Positions 54,138 to 64,000 of a DNA stretch of 64,000 nt are shown in pieces (position 1 is the first letter of the stretch; each line of letters opens with the position of its first letter). The position numbers and the translations under genes were made by a program. This DNA is from Closterium sp. Naga37s-1 (taxonomy: Eukaryota > Streptophyta > Zygnematophyceae > Desmidiales > Closteriaceae). The DNA is taken from the NCBI GenBank assembly GCA_947471745.1, contig CANJKZ010000541.1, positions 310,001 to 374,000 on the forward strand, written 5' to 3'. Under the pieces are notes generated by a model that saw nothing but the letters and a program-made list of their open reading frames with translations, was not told where the DNA came from and did not search any database.

Positions 54138-54720
54138 CACTCTGCTATTGAGGTCAAGGGCCCACCAACACCTTCTACCTGTGTGGAACCTTCCCGAGTA
54201 GATCCTGGCTCTCTTTTCAACTTCTGATCGTAGCAATTGCTACAGTTACCACGACCATTGCCATTCTAGACAGTTACCATGTTGCACTTCGCAACTGCCT
54301 TGTGCGGTTACTGTGCAGTACAGGCGTTCACTTCGTTATGGAGTGACGCGAGACTGGAGAACCGTCGGGAATGTTTATGATAACCTTTCGCTTATTCCAA
54401 CAATGGTTATCATCTTTGTGGAATATCTGTTGTGAAAATGTATACATGAGATTAAGCTTTACATTAGGTGGGACAATTAGGATGGTAGCATAGGCGAGCT
54501 TGCTTTTACGAGAATTGTGTTTTGGCATTAGTGTTCAGAACGTATGAACACCACCTGGAACGTGGCGTTGCAAGATTGGTTCAAAGAAAATATAATTGTT
54601 CGAACGGCGCGAACATTCTGAACAACCATACGTGGACTAAGACACAAACTTTGCTCATAAGGCACCACTTCTTGCGCAGATGCCACAAATCAAGCCTAAT
54701 AGTTGTGATGCTGGTGATCT
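54138..54720. other. MULE interior between solo LTR and the shorter Ulp1 gene
   Basis: No domain recognised. It may hold the 3' end of the Ulp1 gene on the minus strand. Confidence 0.4.
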
Positions 54721-56177
54721 CTACACAGCACTAAATGATACATCCATATTCATCACCTTCTCCAAATCGTATAGTCGTCTTGAAAGTTGGGCTTCCAAGC
54801 GTGATGCCATCACTTTTAACGCATCCAAATCTCTGCGAATAACCGTCACGTCATCTTTGAGCTTTGTGACCTCTGCTTTGATACTTAAAATTGCTGGATG
54901 GACCGGAGAACCATCCTCAGTAGAAACTGCCCCTTCCTCTTTCCGCACCGAAAGCTGCGATTGCGATGGCACGACGACACCAGCGGCTTGAAGTTGCGAG
55001 AGTAGTGTACCCTCAAGATGTGTCTCCATGTGCCTTCGCAATGTCCTGCGATACTCAACCGCGTCCTTCTGCAAGAACATCAGTCCTTCTAAGTTGCTGA
55101 AGTCGTTTATCACAAGCGACTCAAGATACATGCAAGTGAAGATTCCGCAGTCCATGCTGTCACTGGGCTGCTGCGGGATCTCCCAAGTCTGCAGCTCAAA
55201 AGACCCACTGGTTCAATGTGGGTTGCTTCAACCAAGAATCAAGACACAACAAGATAGACTAACCTCAAGGGTACGGTATCCGATCATGGATACCATCTCC
55301 ATGACCTCATCTTCCTGTAGACTTTTGTGGACCCGCAGCATCTCTTTCGTTATAAGCCTGCACAATCACCCAACCCCTAGTTATGACGATGTTAGATCAT
55401 CATATTAAACATGTCTAGTGTTGGACTTGACGAAATACCGTCTGATTACCGCTTCCGCGGTCATGTCGATGCTATGTAGCAATCCAGAGTCATAATGGTA
55501 TAATTTTGGCTTTGTATCTTCAGTCACTCTACCCATCGACCTGAACCAGTTTTTTGAGTTTGCAAATACCACCAGACTGAAATGGAACCTGCACATCAGA
55601 ACATTCCCAATGGTCATTTCGGGTAAGGCAACCAATTGGTGTGCTATATCGTGCATGAACTTTCCGTCCAGAGACAACTATTGCAACATAGTCAAAGTCC
55701 AGAAATGTGCGCTTTCCTCGACAGCACGAGATAAGCTTTCCGTGAGTAGCCATGTACTCATACGCTTTGGAGTCCAGGGCAATCCATGACTTGCCGCTAA
55801 GAAGCTTGGGATGACGGATGTCAAGCAGTCTGCCGCACAGTCGAGCCGTGATGGTAGTAATAAGTTTTATTACAACGAGGCACACTTGAAACAACACGGG
55901 CGGTCATCTCTTACATATTATGGAAGTCGAGCACGGTATCTGTCACCGCCAAATCTTGGCTGATCCGATTGATGTCCGCCACACAGAGGTCAGTGCCAAA
56001 AGCATGCCAGTTGTATATTTGCGTATCCCCTCTTGGGGCGTTATTCCCATGCCTAGAAAGGCTGGGCACTTCCAAGTCCCGATGGTGATAGGCGCCTCCG
56101 TCCAGAATTTCGCTCATGATATCATTATTACGCTCACCATGCTCTTGGTCAGCTTGAGTTGCATCAATTGAAATCAC
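54721..56177 (-). CDS. Ulp1-like (C48) cysteine protease gene B of the MULE, no AP2 part seen
   Basis: Exon-like blocks in minus-strand order are about 55915-56177 (TQIYNWHAFGTDLCVAD), about 55660-55830 (LLDIRHPKLLSGKSWIALD, FLDFDYVAIV), about 55440-55592 (FHFSLVVFANS, LYHYDSG), about 55262-55355 (LITKEMLRVHKSLQ) and 54721-55188 (TWEIPQQPSDS, MDCGIFTCMYLESL, then a coiled coil). The His (FHFSL), Asp (HYDS) and Cys (DCGIFTC) of the Ulp1 triad are kept. It is a paralogue of the gene at 56907-59884, aligned block by block, but ends after the coiled coil. The exact donor of the second block and the start codon are not settled. Ulp1 proteases cleave SUMO-type modifiers; the substrate here is unknown. 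Confidence 0.72.
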
Positions 56178-56906
56178 TACTCATGCAATAGTCAGGTGTG
56201 CCATCACCAGCATGAGGAAATTCTCGATTCTCGAGTGCACTATAAGTGGGCGGATCACTTTGAACGCCCTTGCAACGGACCTGGTAACAACTCCGACGCT
56301 GTATGTACAGACGAGCGGATCCACAACCAAACCAGTACCGATTGGATCTGTGACGTGTCAGCACCGAGAACATTAGTGGCCCTTTTTCTGAATCAACCAA
56401 TCGGGGCATCACAAATATCCGACTTTCTGACAAGCATGACAGTCTCATGAGAATCGTGCATCTTTGAGTGCGCGTGCCTCGTATGCGTGCAACCTGACAA
56501 CGGCCCACGGATGTGCGTGCGATTGGAAGAGCACTTTTGTGATATGAACACTACTTTTGTTATGAACAATTAGGGGATCATGTTTTCGCCAAATGATGTG
56601 TTCTTCGCGGATTGATGATGTGTGCAGACTGCGTGTACTTGACTTATGGAATTAGAGCACTGGTTGCAAGTCTGTCATGGCGCTTTTGTGAAGCTTGTTT
56701 AGTTTTGCACTATTAATGTTTTTATCAGAGTCAGACCACAAATTCGTAACGCTTTCCGTGACTCAAAACCCTGAGCAACGTGAAACCTTATGACACCTGC
56801 TATTGCGCCGCTGACAGTTACGCTGCACACACCAAGATCAAGAGGGCTCACGTAAGTTGATGTATGAGAAACGTCAACACTCTGATCAGTAAAAACACTA
56901 ACACAT
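56178..56906. other. MULE interior between the two Ulp1 genes
   Basis: It holds the presumed 5' flank of gene B and the 3' end of gene A. No further domain seen. Confidence 0.4.
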
Positions 56907-59884
56907 TTAAACAAGCATACCGTGGTTGTTGTTCTGTCCGTCATCATAGGTACCGTCACGATGCCCACGAACCAATCCTTGAATCATGCCAGGCGGATGA
57001 GTAGCCTGGCTGCTGCTCGGCTGCAGCGGTGGGCGTGGTGGAGGCATCACCCCGGTTGGTGGCCCTTGCAAAAGCGGCGGGGCATTGTTGTCTGGAATCA
57101 TACGCCACCATTCTCGCCAACGGTACCATTCCCGCCTGTAGGCGAGGTAGTCAACGTGGACGAACTTGCATCCCACCAGCAAGCCCTTTTCCTCCTCCGT
57201 GAGCTCGATGCTACGCTGAATGCGCTGGTGGGGCCCGCGAATGACAATGGCAGCTGCTTTATACGCTTTCGCCGCCTCCTCCTCAGTTGTGAACGACCCC
57301 AAGCGCATTGTTTTTTGCTCTTGCTGGCCCTGCTGCTGCTGCTGCTGGTCTTTGTTTAGGATTATTCGCGCAGTCCACACATTGCCTTCCTTGAAGACGC
57401 CAGCGTACTTCTGGCGCCAGTTCCCTTGACCTCCATCCGGCCCTTGCATAGCCATGCCGACGTCTCCCACCGGGTCCCTCTGCCATTCTCCTGCGTTCTC
57501 TGCGGGACCACTCATGCTAGGAAATGCCGTTGGTTGGTATGCCGGCGGTGGTGGCGGAGGGTGCTGCCCATGCCAATAATATGGCACGCCATGAGGGGGT
57601 GCATAGGGTGGTGGCATGGGACTATATCCCGGGTGGAACATGGGCTGGGGCGGGCAAATAGGTGGTTGGAGAGGAGCCGCGGCTTGGCGATGAGGTGGAG
57701 GTGCGGCTGATCTAGGAGCGCCGGCGTCGCGTGCAGGCTTGGCAGCTTGCACCGTCGCATGTGGCAACGAAGCCTTCACGTGGTGTACACCAATGGATGT
57801 AGGCCTACCACCTGCAAGGGGAGACGCTGCAGTGTCGAACAGCTGGGGATCAGGGCTCGAGTCTGTCAAATATACTAGGAGTACGGCCTAGGCTTAGTAG
57901 CCTAGGCCACAGTAGGACTACGAAAGGAGGCGCCAAGTACGAGCTAGGATTGTGTGCAGGAACAGAATTGAGAAGGAATGATTGAACTAGCAAGCAGCAG
58001 GATACAAATAGCAAACCCTAAGGGGTTGTACTCACTATTGAGTACCCCACTGCAGGCTACACAAATAACATATTCTGACAGAGTCAGCACGCTTAGAAGG
58101 TGAACTCTTATCCTCCTGCTCTCCTCTGTCAGGTACATCTCTGCTCTTCCCTCGTGCGGCCGGATGAGCACTTTCCAGCAATGTCAGGTGGTCCGTCACT
58201 AGTTTTTCCAGCTTTGCGTACTTAGTTCGCAGTTCGTCCAGCTCCGAGCGTAGAGTCGCCACTTCCTTCTTTAGGAGCCCCACCTCCGTACTCGTCTCCC
58301 TCACCATCCCTGTCATCTCTGAGACTTCAGCAGGGGTCGGTGCGGCGTCGCTTGTCCTACGCAACGTCCGGTTCTGCTGGGGCATGTCGTTGCTGGTTGA
58401 TTGCAGGGCTGAAAGGAGGTTGCCGGAGATGTGCGCGCACATGTCGGCCCGGATGTCTCGACGGTAGTGTGCAGGGGATCTCGCAAAAGCCATAGGCCCC
58501 TCCAATCGCTGGAAGTCCGTCGTGACTAGTGCGTGCAGGTACATGCATACGTAGATCCCGCAGTCCAAGCTCTCGGGTGGTTGACGCGGGATCTCCCAGC
58601 TCTGTTGCAATGGCAAAACAGGGTACATCATACGATGCGTTAGAATGTAGAAACCCGTAGGCGTTGCATGGCCAAACCCAAAAACCAATGCCAAATCATA
58701 CCTGTAGAACACGGAATGGAAGGGCTGCAACTCGACCGTGAACTTCTTTTTTTGCCATATCTTTAAGTACCCGTGACAACTCCGTAAAAACGATCCTGCA
58801 GCCAAACAGAAAAAACATTAGAAAGTGTCGCTTGTCCATTTCTTTTTCTAAACACAACGACTATAGGCAAGTAAACACGACACGTACGTTCGGAGCAGAG
58901 ATTCCACGGCAGGGTTCTTGGCGTGATGGCCGGTAGAGTCGTAAAGCCACAGTCTAGCATCGATGTCGCTTCCGGTAACCGTCGTTTGAACGAGGGAGGG
59001 CGCATTCTCCAAAATGCACAGACTGAAGTGGAAACTGCCAGATGAGAACATTCACACGTTTGAATTAGAGCCCTTAACATGGATAGTGTTTGAATGGTAA
59101 CATTTACTAGAAGAAAAAACGCTTACTTGGCAGCCACGAAGATTGCAACGTAGTCAAAGTGCAGGAACGAGGCTTTGTCGTCGCAGCATACAATCAATTT
59201 CTTCTGGCTAGCCATGTAGTCGTACGCCTTGGCATCCAGGGCTATCCATGTTTTGCCATTCCCCAGCCGGTTGTGGCGAATGTCAAGAACTCTATGAAGG
59301 GAGGGTGGATACAATGTAGCACAATTAGAGAAGCAATATTGACGGGTGATAAAATGAAACACAAGCTAAACACAAACTCACATGCTGTGAAAGTTGATCA
59401 CGGTGTCAGAGATTGGAGACTTGTCTTGGATTTGAAGGGCATCCGCCACGTGCAGACAGGTCCCAAACCCATGCCAGTTGTAAATGGAGCTTGTTGGCCA
59501 ATTCCTGCTTTTCACTGCTGGGCCTTTTTTCGACGTGCAAGCACTAGTTAAGCTTGGAATTTTAACTCCACGAGCCATGTCACTAATGAGGTCCTGCGCT
59601 GGCGGCAACTCTTGACCTTCTGTAACAGTTGACTCGAACGAGAACTCGTCTTGTGCTCTACCACGGCCAAATCTAGTGTTAGGAGCAGAAGGCAGCTGCT
59701 GATCTGTCCCTGTTCGAGCACGCTTCCCCGTGGCTGAAGTCCTAGTCCGCATGCCTAGGCGACCTGGTGGTGATTTTGCTTGGTCGTCAGGCCCTTCGTG
59801 TTCTGAACGGTCTTCTACCTCGTGCACGGCGTCAACATCATCGTCCTCTACCTGAATAGGGTTGTCAGACCTTCCGGTTGGCAT
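56907..59884 (-). CDS. Ulp1-like protease / coiled coil / AP2-like fusion (gene A), interrupted by a solo LTR
   Basis: The first ATG of the frame is at 59884 (MPTGRSDNPIQVEDDD). Exons by GT-AG and phase on the minus strand are 59884-59382, 59291-59127, 59034-58888, 58795-58702 and 58601 onward. Protease landmarks: IYNWHGFGTCLHVAD, TWIALDAKAYDYMAS, FHFSLCIL (His), LWLYDSTG (Asp), SWEIPRQPPESLDCGIYVC (Cys). A coiled coil of about 50 residues follows (VGLLKKEVATLRSELDELR). At 58081 a 217-bp solo LTR cuts the frame. Beyond it, the same frame resumes at 57858 with a Pro-rich region and an AP2-like domain (KYAGVFKEGNVWTARI, MRLGSFTTEEEAAKAYKAAA, IVIRG). LTR plus duplication is 222 bp, a multiple of three, so without it the two halves form one protein of about 790 residues. 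The current allele is probably broken at the LTR. The final exon end near 56907 is uncertain. Confidence 0.78.
57864..58080 (-). repeat. 217-bp solo copia-type LTR inside the Ulp1-AP2 gene
   Basis: The tips are TGTCA...TGACA and GAGTC is duplicated at 57859-57863 and 58081-58085. One end (minus strand TGTCAGAATATG, then TGTGTAGCC) resembles the start of the inner copia LTR. It brings an in-frame stop at about 58035. Confidence 0.88.
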
Positions 59885-59896
59885 GCTCTTTACCAA

Positions 59897-60616
59897 AAAA
59901 TGGGAAAGGAGTGCTACGTACTAAGGTAGAGAGGAATTCAGGGATTGAGTTACGTCTATGAAGTTGAGAATTGACCGTCTATTTGGCGCTCATAAACCGT
60001 GTTGTGCGCATCTCCTCTCCGTGAACTTGATTCTGGTGAGAAGACGGGCTGAAACAGGCCACCTGAGTGAGATGAACTTGGGTCCGCGAATGACAGTTCG
60101 ACACGACAGATGTGAGGATACAATCTATCACAATCGCAAGTCTAGCAACGATTGGTTAATGTTCGCGCTGCCAAAACTAGAGTGCTTGCGTGAACCTACA
60201 CGGTGACGAGAAGATAACTGACGACCTGATCTCGAACGCCTATTGGAGTAGGTTCATGGTGCGAGGATGTCAGCTCCAACACCGATCAATCGATGTTCAG
60301 GTGGTTGAACATCGAACATGAACGGTTTGTGCTGCTTGCCACGTGGGAATCCCTCTGGCGGGGTTTGCTTCCTCGTCAGAAATTAATTTCTGCAGTCCGA
60401 ACTGTGCTTCAAGCTCGCACTTCGATTTTGAACACGTCAGTAGTACACTTCGTTTTGACGAGCCTCACACTGACAAGACAGGTAGGCTTGGAAATGCTCA
60501 AGGCGGGATGGGTTTGGTGGTCCAGCTCCAAACATCCTGGAGCTGAACAATCCGGTCAATGTGCAAAAGTTGCAGCTGACCCTACATGATCAGCTACACT
60601 TACGTTTCTGTTGGCG
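59897..60616. other. MULE right arm, probable promoter side of the Ulp1-AP2 gene
   Basis: No coding domain seen. The gene A start lies about 730 bp from the right inverted repeat, so the 5' leader and promoter should be here. Confidence 0.45.
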
Positions 60617-60738
60617 AAATGACGCGTGCGCGGAAAAATCGGGACGAAAGGTAAACCCGGGCGGTTTCGGCTATAAGTAAAAAATCCCGCGACAAGAAAA
60701 ATTCACACTGCCCAACCCCGTGCCGCAGTAATTCTCTC
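60617..60738 (-). repeat. Right terminal inverted repeat of the MULE
   Basis: The reverse complement starts GAGAGAATTACTGCGGCACG. It pairs with 41399-41520 and is followed by CGTAAACCT (60739-60747). Confidence 0.93.
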
Positions 60739-60747
60739 CGTAAACCT

Positions 60748-61355
60748 CGGAACGTCCTTGCTAAGGTAAGCCTACAGTATAAATCTGCAATTCCATGCAG
60801 CTAGCTTCGTAAAGTAACTGTAGTAGCTACATTCTGTATTTTTTTTTCCATTATACATGTTTTAAGTTTTTTCCAGTGAAAATGTAAATTTATACTACTA
60901 TAACACTATATATTGTTCTTTTTATCTACGATAACACCTTGATTACATATTCTGATTAAAGTTTGTTTTGTTCCTACCTGTGATTTGTTTTCTTTCGGTG
61001 CACGTAAGTACCTGTCAATTTCACCTAAACATGAGCTCCTCATTCTGTACAATATCATCATATATAAACCCGCAGCTTTTCGTAACGAGTCATTCACTCC
61101 GCTCACCAGGTTCACTGCATTTGGTGTAGGGATTGTTTGCCTTGCAAATTTTCCATCATCGCGCCTTTCCCCGCAACATTCCCTTTCCCTCCATCGCCCC
61201 GCTCCCCCACTCAGCAAAAGCCCATTGCCAAGCCACTGATGGATCTGTTGCAAGAACGTTCTTTTACGAAAATCCTCTTCTTCTTCTCAACCACGCACAC
61301 GTGACGGCGCGATTCGTGCCGCTGCAACCGCGCTATCGCTGGTGCTGATTTCCGT
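60748..61355. other. 5' flank of the rhodanese gene
   Basis: It is AT-rich on the left and C/T-rich near the gene. It is the remaining half of the TGD2-rhodanese intergenic region. A TATAAAT at 60778-60784 and a TATATAAA near 61059 are possible promoter elements. Confidence 0.4.
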
Positions 61356-63358
61356 ATGCAGCGAGCCACGCGCGTAGCAGCAAGCGCCAGCTTTAACCTA
61401 TTGGTGGCAGTCCCGCTGCGGCGACTCGTCTCATCCATGGCGGGATTCGCTACCGTGCCGCCCCGCGAGGCGAAGACGCTCCTCGATGCCTCCCACACCT
61501 TCCTCGACGTCAGGTTGCTTCTCCCGCCCGTTTTGAGCTCGATATGTCCGCCGCGCCCCTCTTCCCGCGCCCTCTTCCCGCGCCCCTCTCCCCGCGTCCT
61601 CTTCCTGCGCCCTCTACCCGCGCTCTCTCGCGCCACCCACGCTCGCTTCCGCGGCTGCATCGCGCCGTCCATCGCGCACCGCGATACTCATCCTTTAGGC
61701 CAACTGAGCAAACGCAGTTTCGGATTGTGCCCGATATTAGTAAACACTGCGTAATTCGTCAGTCGTGTCACGCTTCGCGCGCCTTCGGAATTAAACGACA
61801 AACCATCGGCTGCCGCATTTTCGCTCATTTCGCTCTGTTTCTGCCATTTGATCTTCGTTTGCACTGCGGCTCCTCGTGTCGACATTGCATTTTCGTTCCC
61901 AAATCCCTCACACCTTGCAATTTTCTGTCTTCCCGCTTTACCACGATGGTGACGCAGGACGGAAGAGGAATTCGCGGCGAGCCACGTGGAAGGCGCTGTG
62001 AACGTCGCAGTGATGACTGGCGATCCCCATAAAGGTGATCTGAGTGTTCGTTTGAGTCGATTCAAAAGGGCACATGCACACATCTGTACTTGGGATGCAT
62101 GCATACGTTCATGTGTTCACGTGCCCTGTATCGGGCTCGAACCACAATGCACGTGCATGCTCGCACACATGAGGCCATTAACGCTGCAAATGTGCACGCC
62201 ATGCCATTCCACGCCCAGCCGCGCGTCTCCTGCTCCATCCCACTCCTCCGTGTGTCCCTCACCTCATCCCATCGCCGCATCACCCCATCGCCCCATCATC
62301 CCATCACCCCAACACATCACCCCACAGGCGCCAGTGAGAAGTGCAGCGAATCTCTTGACATCGTGAGGAGCAAGTTTGCACGTGCACGCACCCGTGTGCA
62401 CATGTGCAAGCAATGCGCTTCCATGCGGCTCACCCCATCGCCTGCTCGTTCCCACTCGTCCATGTGTTTGTGCCGTGCGACCCTCACCCCTCATGCCGTG
62501 CGACCCTCACCCCTCATGCCGTGCGACCCTCACCCCTCATGCCGTGCGACCCTCACCCCTCATGCCGTGCGACCCTCACCCCTCATGCCGTGCGACCCTC
62601 ACCCCTCATGCCGTGCGACCCTCACCCCTCATGCCGTGCGACCCTCACCCCTCATGCCGTGCGACCCTCACCCCTCATGCCGTGCGACCCTCACCCCTCA
62701 TGCCGTGCGACCCTCACCCCTCATGCCGTGCGACCCTCACCCCTCATGCCGTGCGACCCTCACCCCTCATGCCGTGCGACCCTCACCCCTCATGCCGTGC
62801 GACCCTCACCCCTCATGCCGTGCGACCCTCACCCCTCATGCCGTGCGACCCTCACCCCTCATGCCGTGCGACCCTCACCCCTCATGCCGTGCGACCCTCA
62901 CCCCTCATGCCGTGCGACCCTCACCCCTCATGCCGTGCGACCCTCACCCCTCATGCCGTGCGACCCTCACCCCTCATGCCGTGCGACCCTCACCCCTCAT
63001 GCCGTGCGACCCTAACCCCTCATGCCGTGCGACCCTCACCCCTCATGCCGTGCGACCCTCACCCCTCATGCCGTGCGACCCTCACCCCTCATGCCGTGCG
63101 ACCCTCACCCCTCATGCCGTGCGACCCTCACCCCATCACTCCATCACCCCACAGGCGCCACTGGGAAGCGCAGTGACTTTCTGGACGTCGTGAGGAGCAA
63201 GTTTCAGCCCGACAAGCCCCACTCCATCACCCCATACCACCCCATACCACCCCATACCACCCTATCACCCCATCACCTCGCCAGGCGCCAGCGAGAAGCG
63301 CAGTGACTTTCTGGATGATGTCAAGAGCAAGTTCCAGCCCGACACGCCCCTTGTCGTG
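61356..63358 (+). CDS. Rhodanese-domain sulfurtransferase, first three coding exons (partial)
   Basis: Exons are 61356-61513, 61958-62034 and 63285-63358, with GT-AG ends and matching phases; the gene continues beyond the window. Residues 1-30 are basic and Ala/Ser-rich (MQRATRVAASASFNLL), like an organelle-targeting peptide. VPPREAKTLLDASHTFLDVR, then TEEEFAASHVEGAVNVAVM and KRSDFLDDVKSKFQPDTPLV, follow the rhodanese fold order. The catalytic-loop cysteine would be in the next exon, outside the window. Plant proteins of this kind include thiosulfate sulfurtransferases and catalytically dead plastid forms; which one applies cannot be decided here. Exon 3 has two upstream copies. Confidence 0.85.
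62328..63358 (+). repeat. Three copies of rhodanese exon 3
   Basis: CAG plus GCGCCA(G/C)(T/C)G(A/G)GAAG... starts at 62328, 63155 and 63285. Copy 1 diverges after GAGCAAGTTTGCACG, copy 2 after CCCGACAAGCCCC. Copy 3 alone has a donor (GTGCGT at 63359). The first two are separated by the 23-bp array. Confidence 0.88.
62476..63133 (+). repeat. About 28-copy 23-bp minisatellite in rhodanese intron 2
   Basis: GTGCGACCCTCACCCCTCAT plus GCC, nearly perfect over 650 bp. Confidence 0.95.
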
Positions 63359-63369
63359 GTGCGTCCGCC

Positions 63370-64000
63370 GCTCTACCTGCTCTGCCTCTCTCTCTACTGC
63401 CGCTCTACCTGCTCTGCCTCTCTCTCTACTGTCGCTCTACCTGCTCTGCCTCTCTCTCTACTGCCGCTCTACCTGCTCTGCCTCTCTCTCTACTGCCGCT
63501 CTACCTGCTCTGCCTCTCTCTCTACTGCCGCTCTACCTGCTCTGCCTCTCTCTCTACCGCCGCTCTACCTGCTCTCTCTCTCTCTCTCCTGCCGCTCTAC
63601 CTGCTCTGTCTCTCTCTCTACCGCCGCTCTACCTGCTCTGTCTCTCTCTCTACCGCCGCTCTACCTGCTCTGTCTCTCTCTCTACCGCCGCTCTACCTGC
63701 TCTGTCTCTCTCTCTACCGCCGCTCTACCTGCTCTGTCTCTCTCTCTACCGCCGCTCTACCTGCTCTGTCTCTCTCTCTACCGCCGCTCTACCTGCTCTG
63801 TCTCTCTCTCTACCGCCGCTCTACCTGCTCTGTCTCTCTCTCTACCGCCGCTCTACCTGCTCTGTCTCTCTCTCTACCGCCGCTCTACCTGCTCTGTCTC
63901 TCTCTCTACCGCCGCTCTACCTGCTCTGCCTCTCTCTCTACTGCCGCTCTACCTGCTCTGCCTCTCTCTCTACCGCCGCTCTACCTGCTCTGTCTCTCTC
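63370..64000 (+). repeat. 32-bp C/T minisatellite in rhodanese intron 3, running off the window
   Basis: CTCTACCTGCTCTGCCTCTC plus TCTCTACTGCCG units, about 20 copies with T/C subtypes. The array continues past the end. Confidence 0.95.

Larger units (their letters stand above)
41399..60738. mobile_element. Giant Mutator-like (MULE) element, 19,340 bp, with Ulp1 and AP2 coding sequence
   Basis: Inverted ends of 122 bp (41399-41520 and 60617-60738) start GAGAGAATTACTGCGGCACG on both sides and differ at eight positions by my count (about 93% identity). CGTAAACCT is duplicated exactly at 41390-41398 and 60739-60747. Long inverted ends with a 9-bp duplication are the mark of Mutator-like elements. 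Inside are two Ulp1-type protease genes, one joined to an AP2-like domain, plus later retrotransposon insertions. Removing the copia sequences and the two solo LTRs leaves roughly 7.5-8 kb of original element. No MURA transposase was recognised, so it may be non-autonomous, or its transposase was lost. ULP-carrying MULEs (Kaonashi type) are known from plants. Confidence 0.92.

Noticed and set aside
57867-57869. TTG at 57869 as the start of a separate AP2 gene
   Set aside because: This codon lies at the tip of the solo LTR (TGTCAAA read on the other strand). The frame upstream of the LTR is the same, so the AP2 part belongs to the Ulp1 gene.
61544-62032. A 162-codon frame continuing after rhodanese exon 1
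   Set aside because: It reads through intron 1. The exon 1 donor (61514) and exon 2 acceptor (61957) join the rhodanese motif FLDVR-TEEEF in phase, which is far better supported.
62090-63193. A 367-codon plus-strand frame with repeated PHAVRPSPLMPCD
   Set aside because: It is the 23-bp minisatellite of rhodanese intron 2; no domain, and it overlaps exon copies in the wrong frame.

Overview
This is a eukaryotic nuclear window, almost certainly from a streptophyte (land plant or charophyte-grade green alga). The reasons are spliced GT-AG genes, a receptor-like-kinase-family kinase, an ER protein disulfide isomerase ending in HDEL, a plastid TGD2/MlaD lipid-transfer protein, a plant-type rhodanese, an AP2-like domain, and Ty1/copia, Ty3/gypsy, hAT and Mutator-type elements. 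The very C/T-rich, minisatellite-filled introns and the style of the copia polyproteins remind me of desmids such as Closterium; that is a guess, not something the sequence proves.

Layout. 1-3420: a short flank, then a complete GAG-only (non-autonomous) copia-type LTR element with a 5-bp target duplication. 3421-6124: a spliced kinase gene (+), with a small N-terminal exon present three times. About 6510-12311: a decayed, chimeric copia element (+). 12567-16615: a complete hAT element with an 8-bp target duplication and a transposase broken by two stops. 17068-32629: one PDI gene (+), 12 coding exons and 589 residues, stretched over 15.6 kb because its longer introns hold minisatellites and because several exons have tandem partial copies just upstream. 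34047-35510: TGD2 (-). 35640-41221: a nearly intact gypsy chromovirus with a TTGAA duplication. 41399-60738: a giant Mutator-like element with 122-bp terminal inverted repeats and a perfect 9-bp target duplication. 61356-64000: the 5' part of a rhodanese gene (+), running off the window, again with exon copies and minisatellites.

The giant Mutator-like element carries two related Ulp1-type (C48) cysteine protease genes on the minus strand. In the longer one the protease, a coiled coil, a Pro-rich stretch and an AP2-like DNA-binding domain lie in one reading frame, now interrupted by a 217-bp solo LTR. The element has itself been invaded by an outer copia, by a very young intact copia nested inside that one (AACGA duplication), and by a 410-bp solo LTR (ATATT duplication). 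I saw no MURA transposase.

Two themes stand out. First, the host genes share one mutational habit: tandem duplication of a splice acceptor plus the 5' part of an exon, next to intron-specific minisatellites. Second, about 25 kb of transposons now separate TGD2 and the rhodanese gene, which without them would be divergent genes about 0.9 kb apart.
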